Shown here piece by piece: positions 22,775-34,422 of a stretch of DNA of 64,000 nucleotides (position 1 is its first letter; the number at the start of each line of letters is the position of its first letter). Location: NCBI RefSeq assembly GCF_000219625.1, contig NC_018217.1, positions 2,976,001 to 3,040,000 on the forward strand, written 5' to 3'. A model generated the notes under the pieces. It ran no database searches. It was given only the letters and a program-made list of their open reading frames with translations, and was not told the origin of the DNA. A program made the translations under genes and the position numbers. This stretch comes from Zymoseptoria tritici IPO323 (Eukaryota > Ascomycota > Dothideomycetes > Mycosphaerellales > Mycosphaerellaceae).

Positions 22775-25035
22775 TCAAATGCTCGGATAGCAAGAATACC
22801 TCGCATCACTCTTATCCCACCCAACACAACCCCAACAAGTCAACACATTATTCGGATCAATCTGCTGCTTGATGCCCAGCAATTTCTGGTAATTCTCCTG
22901 TCCCCAGAAACTGTCCTCGGGCGACGGCTCGAAAATATCCGCTTCATTCTGATACGCTCCACTATCCGGAGCCACAGCGCGCAAAACGTCCGCAGCATTA
23001 TGAGCCCTGCTGAAAGCGTCCTGGATCTCGCTCGCGGTGGCGTCGTTGGCGAAGCATTGGCCGACAAGCACATGCCAGACCGCACCATTCGGACCATACC
23101 AAGCAGGAGTGACGGAGCTGGTGTTGTCGGTCTGGTAGCTGCTGGGCGCAGTCACCAAGATCTGAAGTGGAGGGCTGTACGTGAGTTGTCTGAGGTCGAT
23201 TTGGCCGGAGACGACTGGCGTGACGAAATTCGAAGCCTTGATGATGGCGTTGGTGACCGCTTCTTGGCCGGAAGCAGACTGGAAACTGGCGCGAGGGATG
23301 AGACGCGAGCCGACGGCGATGCCTAGACCGACTTCTTCCTGGTTCGGGACGATGTATTTCTGGTAGGCTTGGTAGAATGACGGCTCGGAGTGGACGCCGT
23401 TCTTTTGGGGAAGGTTGAGGAGGGAGGCGGCGAAGTTTGTGAGGGGTTTCATGGAGATGACGGCTTCGGCGTGGGTGAGTTTGGGCGTCATGAGGATGAG
23501 GCCGGAGGTTTGGGTTGATTTGGCGCCTGGGGCGATGTAGCCGCCCCAGCCTTCTGTTGCCCATTTATCGGCGTTTTGGGCGCAGATCTTGACGAGTTTG
23601 CGGCGGGAGTCGAGGTCGAGTGAGGCGAAGATGATGTATCTGTCGCCGGGCATGTCAGTTGGAGTCGTCTTTGCATTGCGCACACCTCGTTGTACTTACA
23701 CTACCTCTAGGCTCATCTGCGAGGAGTCAGTAAGCCGGTCGTACGAACGATGAAAAACTGTGACTTACCTGAGGATGAGCCGTCGTAGTCATCTCCATGT
23801 TGACGCCAAAGGCGGATCCTCCTCCGCCACGAAGGGCGAAGAATATGTCTTGATTCTGACATCGATTCGCAGTAACGTACTCTCCAGAAGGCAGGACAGT
23901 TTTAATCTCGAGGACATTGTCCACACCTGTAACATAAACGCAGGAGGGTCAGCGAAGGTTCAGATGCAAGAGTCATAAGGGCAGAAGGCCTGCAGCGGTC
24001 CGAGATTACGGCCTTCTGCCCTCCGATCTTCTTACCCAAGCCCAGAGTATTTGACAGAGCGCCATGTCCACCTGTGAGACCAAAGGACGAAAGTGTCAGC
24101 TATCGTCGGGACAAAGAGGTATGAAATCAAGCCAAGATCTGCTGGCAAGGCCCAGGACATGGACTCAGGCGAACCCTTGATACTTACCGCCGTTGATCCA
24201 ACCTCCAACTGGGCCCACAGTACTGCTGCTTCCGCCCAGCACGGTGATATTGTTCGCTTCTGCGAATTCGTATACGCCTTTGAAGCCCTGACCAGCTGGA
24301 AGCGTGACTGCATCGCCAGCTGGAGCGGAGCAGCCGTCGGGAGTGAAGCCACGAGTAAGCTTGATAGGAGTTTGAATGTTGTGCGTCCAAAGGCTCAACG
24401 CGTTTGGAGCGCTTGATCGTCCCTTGTAGTCGTGACCTGAACTCCTCAGTATGTGTATCGAGCCAGGATCTATTCAGTCGACTTACCGCTGTTCTTGACC
24501 ACGAGTGGAATGCCTGTATCACTGGCAAACTTGAGCCCGGCTTGCACATCAGACACCTCTTGGACATCGATGTAGTACGATGGTATGCTACCCTGATAGC
24601 AGTTCTTCGGGTCGGCATAATAGGTCGGATCCTGCGGCGCATTGAAGTTGAGACCGCAGCCTTGACCGTTCGCTTGACAGGTAGCCCAATTACTCTATTG
24701 CACGTCAGCTCGACTTCTCATGATCGAAGACGCTGACCGACATTCTGGAAGCCCGCAAATGAGTCGGCGATCGACATCTCCTTGGTATATCCAGCTTGAA
24801 CCGCTTTGCATTGAGCAGCATCTGGCTTGGTAAACTCTCCATTGTAGCGTGAGAAGCACGGCCTCGCGAAAGGAGCTGCCTTGTATAGTCGGCCATTGAC
24901 AGTGCTGTTTAAGGCCGACCACTGATCAGGAGTGATGGTGCTGATCGATGCTGAAAGTTGGCTTTCCAGTGTAGCGCCAGTGGTAGCCGCCACAAGTGCA
25001 AGGCCAGTTGCCAGAAGAGATTTGTAAGGAGACAT
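22775..25035 (-). CDS. Secreted berberine-bridge-enzyme-like FAD oxidoreductase
   Basis: Seven exons: 24742..25035, 24487..24694, 24188..24436, 24036..24071, 23769..23926, 23700..23716 and 22775..23639, giving 608 residues. All six introns are GT-AG and keep phase. The N-terminus is a signal peptide (LLATGLALVAATTGATLE). The PCMH-type FAD domain spans about residues 130-330, with NSGHDYKG (His 169, expected covalent FAD ligand), SSSTVGPVGGWINGGGHG, and DIFFALRGGGGSAFGVN. The C-terminal BBE segment ends with QQIDPNNVLTCWGCVGWD. The position that carries the second (Cys) FAD link in berberine bridge enzymes reads Ser. Such enzymes oxidise sugars, alcohols or secondary metabolites outside or in the secretory path. 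It is divergent from an MFS exporter. Exon 6 is only 17 nt; intron 4 holds a 13-bp-stem hairpin. Confidence 0.9.
23978..24022. repeat. Perfect 13-bp inverted repeat (hairpin) inside an intron
   Basis: Left arm AGGGCAGAAGGCC at 23978..23990, right arm GGCCTTCTGCCCT at 24010..24022, 19-nt loop. It lies near the donor side of intron 4 (23927..24035) of the BBE-like gene. Confidence 0.9.
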
Positions 25036-26968
25036 GTTGAATGAGTGAGACGATTCTCAATTCGTGCCGGATGGTGAGGATGTCTTGTGTCTTATTATAG
25101 CCTTGTATTACAGCCTTGTATTAGGTTCACAAAGGACATGCATCTTGCCTGCAGGGTGCGATTCCTTGAGTCATTCATGTTAGAAGCCGTCTACGTCAAG
25201 TTGTCCGAGGTGCATCTCACGAGGGGTTGCACAGCTCGAAATGGCTGCGATCGGTGTAAGCAGGCCTGGAGTTGTATGGTCCAGCTTGTGGACAGCATGG
25301 GTTTTCAGAGGAGTAGGTTTACCAGCCCAGCAAACTGGTCAGCTTTGCGCTCGCGATTACTTCGGGAATAAGCAAGCCTATCTGAGCGCCGTCGCGACAT
25401 GAAGCTTCGTACGACTTGGAAGTTGGTGGGAGTGAAAAGGGTGATTGCCAATAGCAACAGAAGCATGTCTCGCTTAGACACTTTGTGGTCAAGCAGCAAT
25501 TGGTGTCGACGACAGCTTCGCTTTCGTGAAGTTCCTGTACACCGATGCTGGCAGCCAGGGCTTGTACTTCACAAGATGCTGAGGTCTTGTTCCACTTTGG
25601 GCAGAAGCGCACCTTGTATGCCGAATTAAGATAGTTTCGTTCCATTACTTGCGGAGCTGACGCTCCGTGCTCGCGCCGTTGATGGAAGCTCTTTGTTCGT
25701 GGTATTGAAGCGTGCAGGCGGCGGTAAACAAGTTACTCTGGGATGCACATTGATCGATTGCGTTAACGCATCGCGGTACGCGAAGCATGGAGTGCTCGCT
25801 ATCGCTGCAGCATCATGAAGGCATGGAGACGAAATGCGCCGCTCGCCATGGTCGCGACAGGGTTGAGCGTAGTGCGGTCCAAGTGCAGTTGGTGTATTGC
25901 TAGACAGCATGGTTAGAGACGAGGTGATCACGAGCTCGCGATACTCCGAACGAGGTCTGCGAGGTCTTGTACTGTGGCCAGTAGTTCCAGAGTTCGATTC
26001 AGCCTTCATCCCGAGGAGAAGAGACCAGTGCGAGATGTGTAGACAGACACTGTGGAGACAGTGCCGAAGATCTGTAGGGGAAAGAGAGTCTTTGCCAGGG
26101 CATCGTCATTTGGTGCTGTGATATACGCAGTCGTTCAAACCAAAACTCCCGGTCCAGGGCGGACATCTTACTTTCCTCCACGCTCGACCTCACCTCTTCT
26201 CGATACGCCTTCGTCTCCTGAGACCGGTCGAATGCATCACGTTGGCAGCGGCCGATATCGTCCATATCGCCGGGCAACAGTGTCCTCTGAAGCAACTGGA
26301 CAGATGCAGGCCGGACGCCGCGACCCGGCTTCGCGACGCTTCCTCCGCTCAGCCATGACCGACCATCAACCGGATCTCGCGATACATGCTCACGGCATGA
26401 GGCCTTGAAGAAGATTTACCGATGACGAGTAGGGATTAGGTCCATCTGCATCGATGTCCGCACCTCTGCGAAGTGGACCAACGCCATGTGGGTGGGGCCG
26501 ACATTCGCTGCACGCGCAGCGGAAAAGCGATTTAGCGGCGCCAGTTATCCGCCCACGCTCTCTGGTTCTGTACCGTCCGGTTTCGCATCTCAATCGGACT
26601 TACCTGCGGAGGTAAGACAGCGCGCAAGAGCGCTCTCGGCAACGACTGCTCTCTTGCCGCCAATGACATCGGATACCGTACTTCAAACGCGCATTCGTGG
26701 GGCAGGAACGTTGTTGCATCTGCCGGAATTCGGCTTCGTCGATGAGTCCTCCCACGTTTGGCGCTTTTTCTGCTGCTGAATGATGTGGACGGATCGCAGA
26801 TTAAGTAGGCCGGGTAGGCGAGGCGCATGAGTCTTTCTTTCTTCCTGTCACAAAATTTCCTATCTGATCTGACTACGCCGCTCATTTCGAGGAAAGCGCT
26901 TGCCTGAGATGCTTCACGGTTCGGACAACAACAATTCGCACTGAAGGCTGACCGAAAATATCACCGCA
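25036..26968. other. Divergent intergenic region between BBE-like and MFS genes
   Basis: 1.9 kb with no credible gene. Close to the BBE-like start it has a TATA-like element and a 13-nt-period tandem duplication, listed separately. The rest reads as unstructured sequence. Confidence 0.4.
25090..25123 (-). promoter_or_regulatory. TATA-like element and duplicated word upstream of the BBE-like gene
   Basis: On the minus strand CTATAATAAG lies about 55-65 nt before the ATG at 25035, and the 12-mer TAATACAAGGCT is repeated immediately upstream with a 13-nt period (plus strand 25099..25110 and 25112..25123). Position fits a core promoter; function is inferred. Confidence 0.35.
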
Positions 26969-28772
26969 ATGGGCAGGAAAAACGACGTCGAAGCCACGCT
27001 CTTCGACCAGGAGCATATTCTGCCGAAACGCGAACTGTTCCTTGTATTCGGCATCATGGCTTTATCTCTGCTAGTCTGCTTGTAAGCATTGATCCTTTTC
27101 GAACGTTTTGACCACGCTGACATGCCACAGCATCGATCAGAACGGTATCGGAGTGCTTCTACCTGACATTGCAGAGGACTTGAACGCACAATCATCAATC
27201 TCATGGGCCGGGACGTCCGCTTTGATTGCCAATACAGTGTTCCAGGTCCTGTACGGGCGTTTGTCAGATCTGTTCGGGAGAAAAGTTGTGCTGCTCTCGG
27301 CTCTGGTTCTCCTCTCCCTCAGCGACTTGGCATGCGGCTTGAGCGTCAACTCGACCATGCTGTACATCTTCCGAGGTCTGGCAGGAGTAGCGAACGGCGG
27401 GATCACGTCTTTGACCATGATGATCGTCAGCGATGTTGTCACGCTGCAAGACAGAGGCAAGTATCAGGGGATTCTCGGAAGTATGGTCGGTCTAGGCAAT
27501 GCTGCAGGGCCTCTGATTGCTGCTGGATTCGCGTTGCATCTCACCTGGAGAGGTCTTTTCTACCTCATCGCTCCGCTTGCGATGGTCTCATTTGCTGCGA
27601 GCTGGGTCTGGTTGCCATCCACCATGCCGAAACAGGATTTGAAGGAGACGCTGGCCAAGATCGACGTGATGGGACTGCTGTTCGGCACTGCAGCTGTCAT
27701 TCTCCTGTTGATCCCAATCTCTGACGGAGGACATTCTGGTACGCCTTGGGACTCGCCCATGATAATAGCCATGTTCGTCGTGGGCGGCCTATGTCTGGTG
27801 ATATTCCTGCTGATCGAATGGCGCTGGGCGGATCTTCCAATGATGCCTCTTTCCATGTTCAGGAACATCTCCGTGGCCGCGATGCTTGGTCAGAGCTTCT
27901 TGCTGGGCATGAGCTACTACTCATACATTTACTTCCTTCCGCTCTACTTCCAGAATGTCAGAGGAGAGAGTCCACTCATTGCAGCATGCCTACAACTGCC
28001 TCTGGTCATCGCGCAGACCATCGCGTCAACCGCAGCGGGGTTCTACGTTTCATTCTTCAGCCGCTATCTGGAGGTCATCTATTCCGGATTCGCAATCTGG
28101 ACTTTGGGAGGCGGACTCTTGATCATGGCAGATCGTACAGTCAGTCTCGGACTGGTGTCTCTCTACCTTGCCATCATTGGCATTGGTACGGGCTTCGTCT
28201 TCCAGCCCACATTGGTTGCACTGCAGGCACAGTGTCCAAAAGCACAGCGCGCGGTCGTCACATCGAACAGGAACTTCATTCGGAGTGCAGGTGGAGCTGT
28301 CGGATTGGCAGTCTCGTCAGCGATTCTGTCGAACGTACTCAAAGGCTCGCTCCCAGAGAGGCTACAGTCTGTCGCCAACAGCGTCTTTGTAGCACCAGAT
28401 CTGGCCAACTATCCGATGATCGATGCAGACGCCATTGCCGACGCCTATGCGAACGCCAGCAGGGCTGTGTTCATCTTCTGTGTGCCGCTCGCCGGGGTCG
28501 CATTTCTTTTGTCAGCTTTAATCAAGGATCGAGGTCTAGTGCGCCAGGAGGAAAAGGAGAGCCCAGTAGCGACACAGATTGCATCAAGAACGAGCGATGT
28601 CGAGAAAGGCGAGCTGAGGAGAAGCGACGATATCCAAGCATCACAGAATCGAGACGAGCACGAGCTAGGCAATAAGGCAACCACGGCGGCTCCTATCTCA
28701 AGCAGACCATCAGAGCTCAGTCTGAGTGGTGGTGGAAGTCTAAAGAGCAGTCGAAGTGAGAAGAGTGTGTGA
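26969..28772 (+). CDS. MFS drug:H+ antiporter, DHA2 family (14 TM)
   Basis: Two exons, 26969..27081 and 27131..28772, give 584 residues; the 49-nt intron (GTAAGC, CACGCTGAC branch, CCACAG) is phase 2 and rejoins LLVCF-IDQNGIGVLLPDIAEDL. The N-terminus (LFDQEHILPKRELFLVFG) leads into TM1. Motif A of MFS is clear (YGRLSDLFGRKVV), and about 14 hydrophobic segments follow, with the hydrophilic DHA2 C-terminal tail (Ser/Glu/Arg-rich) after RGLVRQEEKE. DHA2 members export drugs, toxins or metabolites across the plasma membrane by proton antiport. It is divergent from the secreted FAD oxidoreductase and may export that enzyme's substrate or product; this is inference. Confidence 0.93.
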
Positions 28773-29955
28773 ACGGTCACCTCTTCATGACCTCCTTGAT
28801 GACGATCACGAAGTAATGACTGGATGAAGACTCTCGTCTAAAGAAGCGAGGGCTGAGGCCCAGTCGCCGAAGCGCATACGAGGTGTTGATGCATAGCAGT
28901 TCTATATTACCATCTAGCAGCAGATTATATGAAAACAGCACGAATGCGTACGTTTTGCGACCTCCGTCTCTTCAAGACCACGAAGTGGACTGTCCCTGTC
29001 GTTGTCGGAACGGCCAAGCGACGACCTTTTCGAATACATTTGATTGCTGTGGAGGTGCATCGTGTTAAGATGTCTGTTATCAAATCCTTCTCGGCCAACA
29101 TCAACTCTTTTCAAATCGTTTGACCATTTGCTCGCAGTATGGCGAAGTGGTCGAGAATTGTAAGGCTGTAGTTTGGCGATAATCGGATCGGCGACCTTGA
29201 CGTGGACTTCGGATCTCGTTCGTGAACCAGCGACGTGTTCTTCTTCTCCACCACCTCTTCTCCACCACCACATCTGCCTAATATCGACAGCATCAGCCAT
29301 TCCGCTGCGGCAATACCCTTTCTGCGACTAGTGATCACGCAGGTCCCCAGATATCCGAACAAGTGCCAATTATAAGATTCTGACGGCCGTCTCACATGCA
29401 GCCTGGCCACACCATCTCGACACAATTCGAAGTCTACCGGATCTTCGGGGTATCTGATGTCCGTGACGGTCCTGCTTCCCGATCAGATTCTGCACTCATC
29501 CTTGCCATCAAGCACGCGAGCATCGCTGTGTGGCCATCTCTAGCCTGTCAGAAATCGCCAACCCGGGATCGAGACCATCAGCGCTGGTTGCGTGAGCCAA
29601 CTTCACTCCATCAGCCTTCCACGCTACACAATAAAGAGATTTCAGCATGAAGAAAGCTGCGGCGGCCCCGGCTCCCGCCGGGAATCGAAGTGGTAAGTGG
29701 TCGTGTGCCCATTCGCAGATCCGTTTCCGTGGTCTTTGGCTTGGCATGTTTTATGCGCCTCTTGTTCGTCCGGAGTCGAGCGGCTGATGCCCAGTGTTCC
29801 TTTCGCACATTGGTAAAAGGCACCGGTCTCCGGTCGTATCATCGCCGTCATGTCGTTGCCTCACTTCTCGCTGCACTCTCTCCTTTTGGTTCCTACATCC
29901 TTTTCTTCGCGGTCGTCTTCTTTGCTTTCTTCAATACTGCACGTCGGTCTTTGCG
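28773..29955. other. Intergenic region
   Basis: 3' region of the DHA2 gene and promoter of the GH5-like gene. The frame open from 29794 upstream of the GH5 start is Cys/Leu-rich and unlike a mature N-terminus, so it is treated as 5'UTR. Confidence 0.4.
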
Positions 29956-31279
29956 ATGCTGCGAAAGGCGGCTCTCTTCACCACGGCATTCATACTCACA
30001 TTTGTCGGATATCAAAGCTTACGTTCGGAATCTCTAGAAGAGTCGCAAGATTTCCACTTCGTGCTTGAAGATGTAGATCCTTCGGCCCGTGCAACGTTAG
30101 CACGAGAGCTGCCCTTGAGAGCGTCCGGAAGACACATAGTGGATGCGAAGGGCGCACGGGTGAAACTCGCATCAATCAATTGGTATGGAGCGAGCGACGT
30201 TGACTTTGTGGCGGGTGGACTTGACGTTCGCCATCGGGACGATATAGCCATCACGATCAGAGAGATGGGCTTCAACTCCGTACGATTTCCCTATTCGGAT
30301 CAAATGGTTTTGGAAAATCCAATCATTGATCCGGAGTTCATCTCGGCAAATCTTGACCTGCTCGATGGCTACGATATTCCACACGACTCCGACCGCAAGA
30401 ACAACATCGAAGGCCCAAGAGCCTTGGACGTCTTCACCGCCTGTGTCAAAGCCATGACGGATGCCGGTCTCATGGTCATCGTCAACGATCACATCACGAA
30501 CGCGGCATGGTGCGACGGTTTCAATCTCTGCGATAGCTCGTGGAAGAATGACCACCTACTTGGATTCTGTAAGATAAGACAGACGACGGAAAGCTGGATC
30601 GAGAATTGGAAGACCATCATGAAGCCTTTCGTCGACAATCCCCTTGTTGTCGGTGCAGACCTGCGAAACGAGCCACGAGGTATCTGGGGTACATTCCCAT
30701 GGGAGAACTGGGCAGCAGCAGCAGAGAAGGCTAGCGAAGCATTGTTGAAGATGCAGCCGGACTGGCTGATGTTCGTGGAGGGCACATCTTCTGCCAACGA
30801 CTGCTCCGGTGTGAAACGCCGACCCGTCAGGCTATCAATACCCGGCCGTGTCGTCTACTCGAGCCACGTCTACTCGTGGTCCGGCTGGGGCACGCTGCCG
30901 TCCGTACCTTACAAGGAACGGCCGTACCCGTCGTTCAGGGCAGATATGGTACGAAAATGGGGCTTTCTGCTCGACAGAGACGAAGCTCCTGTCTGGGTCG
31001 GCGAGTTTGGGAATCCAGGTCATGCTGGTAAAGGTGATCATCACTATTGGAATGGTTTGATGCGGTATCTGAGCGAAACGGATGCCGACTGGGGATATTG
31101 GGCGCTGAATCCCAGGAAACCGGTAAGTTCTATTGAAAGGAGCCGCAACACTTAGAGCTGACGACTTCCAGGGTACATTTGATGAAGAGACATACGGTCT
31201 GCTGCAGGATGACTGGACGACACCGAAAGACGACTATCGAATGCGAGACCTGCAACGACTGATGATGCCTCGAAGTTGA
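29956..31279 (+). CDS. Glycoside hydrolase family 5-like enzyme, membrane-anchored or secreted
   Basis: Two exons, 29956..31122 and 31172..31279, give 424 residues; the 49-nt intron (GTAAGT, AGCTGAC branch, TTCCAG) is phase 0. Residues 5-21 are a hydrophobic signal or type II anchor (AALFTTAFILTFVGYQS). The TIM-barrel follows, with GH5 signatures: ASINWYGAS, MGFNSVRFPYSDQM, VIVNDHITNAAWC, DLRNEPRG with predicted acid/base Glu 239, SSHVYSWSGWG, and PVWVGEFG with predicted nucleophile Glu 350. These are the two catalytic glutamates expected for a retaining clan A glycosidase. The substrate (beta-glucan, mannan or glycolipid) cannot be set from sequence. The start at 29956 was chosen because it places the signal sequence at the N-terminus. 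Confidence 0.9.
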
Positions 31280-31491
31280 GCCAGCCTCGGAGAGCTTGTA
31301 AATGTGACCGGGTTACGACCATAGAAAGAACACTACACGAAGTTACGAATCGTTCCTGCTTTGCGATGCCGCTCCAAGGCCTGTGGTCATGTCCAAAGTC
31401 TCTAACGAAGGCGCTCTATGCCCCGTAACAAATGCCGCTCCATGTGGTATATCCCGAACGCCCGTTCAAACGCCAACATACAACCTGCGAA

Positions 31492-33163
31492 TCACAACTT
31501 GCTCTCATCTTTGCCTTCATTGATCTTGTCCCTCCAGTCTTTGCCCCAAATAGCGACACACCATAACCCTCCTGCGCCGAGAGCAACAAAGAGGGCACTG
31601 ATTGTCGAGAACCAGCCCACTCCTATCGCATCGATGATCGGCAAGACAGCGGCAGACCCAGCAGCTCCGAACACGTATCGCATCGTGTAATTGCCAGCGA
31701 CTACGTCGCTCTTCCGCGTTGGCATCACTTCCAAGCAGTAGGTATTGAGTGATGGGAAGCAGAACAGCTGCGCCAGGCCTTGGAGGAACATGGCGATGAC
31801 CGGCAACGGGATACCTCCAACAGCTTTCTCAACCGACCAGCCGTAAACCAGCATGCAAGCAGGGATGACAATTCCCATAGCAGGCAAGCAAGAGCGCAAT
31901 CGATCCTCTGGTACACGCCCACCACGTCGCTTCGAATACTTCTTGACCGTGTAGTCGGCCCACCTTCCACCAAAGAAAGTGCCGATTAGATACCCGCAAC
32001 CAGGCGCGATGTAGAACAGACCTGACTGCAGCGGTGTCTCCAGTCCAAACCTCGGATTAAGCACATATCGGATCGGCGTGAGCAGGGAGTACATGTTCCA
32101 GACCAGACAAGAGCTGGCGAGCCCGGCAATGGTGAGGTTAGGGTATAGCCAGAGAGAGACGACTCGCATCGGGTTGATCCAGGTCCATACAACTTTGGCC
32201 TTACCGGATCGCGAGAGGCCTTCAAGTTCTTTGCTACGCCGGTGGACGATGGTCTCGGGAAGGAGAAAGAGGCAAAGAAGTGAGGCAGCGCCTGCGAGGG
32301 CAGTTTGGAGCCAGAAAATGTCTCTGTTGTTGGATCAGCGTTTGCGGGCGAAGTAAGGATCATGTGGGAAGTGGATGTACCTCCAGCTAGCGTAAGTAAC
32401 GATAGCTCCTCCGATCAATGGACCCAGCGCGGGACCGATGAGTGTGCCCGACATGAACCACGATACTGCCGTCGCTCTTTCGACAGGTCGATAAATGTCT
32501 GATATGGCTGTTGCGCCGACAATAAGAAATACGGTACCTGTTGAAATGTCAATTTCAACCCGAATCGATATTCAATCGCTGCTTCATACCTTGGAATGCT
32601 GTCAACATGCGAAAGACGAAGTAGGCTGCCAAGTTCGGCGCCAGCGCAGACCCAGCACTGAATGCTGTGAAAGTGATCGAAGCGCTGACCAGAGAAATCT
32701 TCCGGCCGAAAGCCTCTCCTATCGGTCCCCAGAAGAGCGGTGACAAACCCATGAACAGCATATACAGTGCGTTACTTATGTTGAAGATCGTTCCCGTGGT
32801 TCCGTATGTCGCCACAACCTCAGGAGCAGCCGCGAGAATGCTCGTTGAAGACATTGGAGCCAGGAAAGAGCAAAAGCTGAGAATAGCAACGATGATAATT
32901 TTTCTTTTAGGAGTAAAGCGTTCGTAGACTTCGTCGCCTTCTTCCCAGTGCTCGTCGTGTTCGGGTTGCACGACCGCATCGTGGGTGGAGATGTGGGTGA
33001 GAGTGTGGTGAAGGCTTGGTCGTCTTTGGCTTTCCAGATCGGGTTCCGAGTCGGTTGATCCATGGCTGCTGTGGTTGTCGTGGTCTGCCTTATTGGTAGA
33101 CTGAGGTGTCACGTCCACACCCTCGTAGACCTCTGTCGGTCTTTTCTCGTTGTCGCCTGCCAT
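31492..33163 (-). CDS. MFS transporter, DHA1 family (12 TM)
   Basis: Three exons: 32590..33163, 32381..32537 and 31492..32323, giving 520 residues. Introns of 52 nt (32538..32589) and 57 nt (32324..32380) are GT-AG and keep phase (FQ-GTVFLIVG; YASW-RDIFWLQ). A long hydrophilic, acidic, His/Ser-rich cytosolic N-terminus precedes TM1 (IIIVAILSFCSFLAPMSST). Motif A is FWGPIGEAFGRK, motif C-like SGTLIGPALGPLIGG. The arrangement is that of fungal DHA1 multidrug/polyamine exporters. The start is the first ATG (33163); the open frame reaches further only with TTG. It is convergent with the GH5-like gene, 212 nt apart. Confidence 0.92.
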
Positions 33164-34422
33164 GCTGGCTGTTCTCGTCAAGCCAAGGTTTCAGGCCTAG
33201 GGAAGCTAAGCAATGGAGACGTGTGTCTCCTCAGTCAGGACTTCGTCTGGGCATTGAAGGTGGTCGAGACGGAGTAGTGCAACTCGAGCAATCGGGGTTG
33301 ACTTCGGCAGCAAGATCTTTGCAGAATCGAACGTGATGGTGTTCAACAAAAGAATGTATCGGCGGAACTGGATGTACACTGCAAGATACGGGAAAAGTGG
33401 ATACACCAAGGGATACTTATCTGACTCAACTTTTGTCCTACAGCTGCCATGCATTTCATGGCGCGGGATGCGTTGAACTTTATGCCTTGGATTGAAGATC
33501 ATAGCCCGCGCTATCATACTTGACCGTTGCCCGAGTTCGGTGAGGATCACTGGAAAGGTATTCATTGGCCAGAGAGGAATTGAAGGCAGGCGAAGTCGGC
33601 CTAGAATCAAGCGAGTGTCGAAGAAAAGGGCGGGCAGAAAGTTCTTGGTATGCGGATATGCAAGACCTTTTCCGGGGCCATGCCGATAGCCGGCTGCGGG
33701 CTCCGTCTTCGCAGCGGCCTCTCCAACGTGAGTCTGAATACACGTCTGTGGCTGGACAAGGACTCCATCATAGTATTGCGGGCTAAGCGCGAGAGGCGAT
33801 GCATCCCTCGTCAAGAAGCGAACAGCATCCTCCAGACTGCAAACGCAAATCCGATGTGTCTTGCTCGCCTCAACTGCTCCAAGCTCGGCCAAGGAGCGGG
33901 AAAGTCCATCATTGACGGCTTTGGGTCCATGGTGTATCCTGTGTACTTTGCTTGCCGATTTCCAATGTTCAGAGCGCGGTGTTGATGGCTTGTCGTTCTT
34001 TGCGATGCAGATGAGGTCGAGATCACTGACCTCCATGGCAACATGGATGCTGAGAATCCTCGATGCTGACATAAGGATGTCTGGAGAAAGATGCGATCCG
34101 ATACCGAAAGTCTACTTGATATGCCGCGGTTGTTTTAAGGTCAAGGTCGGAGTGTAGCGCGGCATCACATGCGACCCCGAGAAATGATTAGACGTTAATG
34201 CATAGTCCACGCGACATCTCTTTTGTTTGCTATACTCAGATATCATACCATTACTACACCGACACAATTGCCATGTTCCCTGCTCTGCTGATAGAGATAC
34301 AACGTGACACAGAGCTAAGCTGATCGATCCCGGTGATTCCTGGACGTACATCTGGACGAGCGAAGGCAAGAGCAAGCGCTGTGCGAATAAAGGACAAAGC
34401 TTTCAGATTATAAATAACCACG
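33164..34422. other. Divergent intergenic region
   Basis: Promoters of the DHA1 transporter (-) and the ATG37-like gene (+). A 288-codon minus-strand frame (33206..34072) is present but has no domain signal; see rejected list. Confidence 0.35.

Noticed and set aside
29670..29700. Possible minus-strand tRNA T-loop (TTCGATTC)
   Set aside because: Flanking arms do not pair and no acceptor stem is visible.
29794..29955. 54-residue N-terminal extension of the GH5-like protein
   Set aside because: Cys-rich and placing the signal sequence internally; the ATG at 29956 is preferred.
33206..34072. 288-codon minus-strand frame between the DHA1 transporter and the ATG37-like gene
   Set aside because: No domain, motif or intron signal; composition reads as random and competing frames lie on the other strand.
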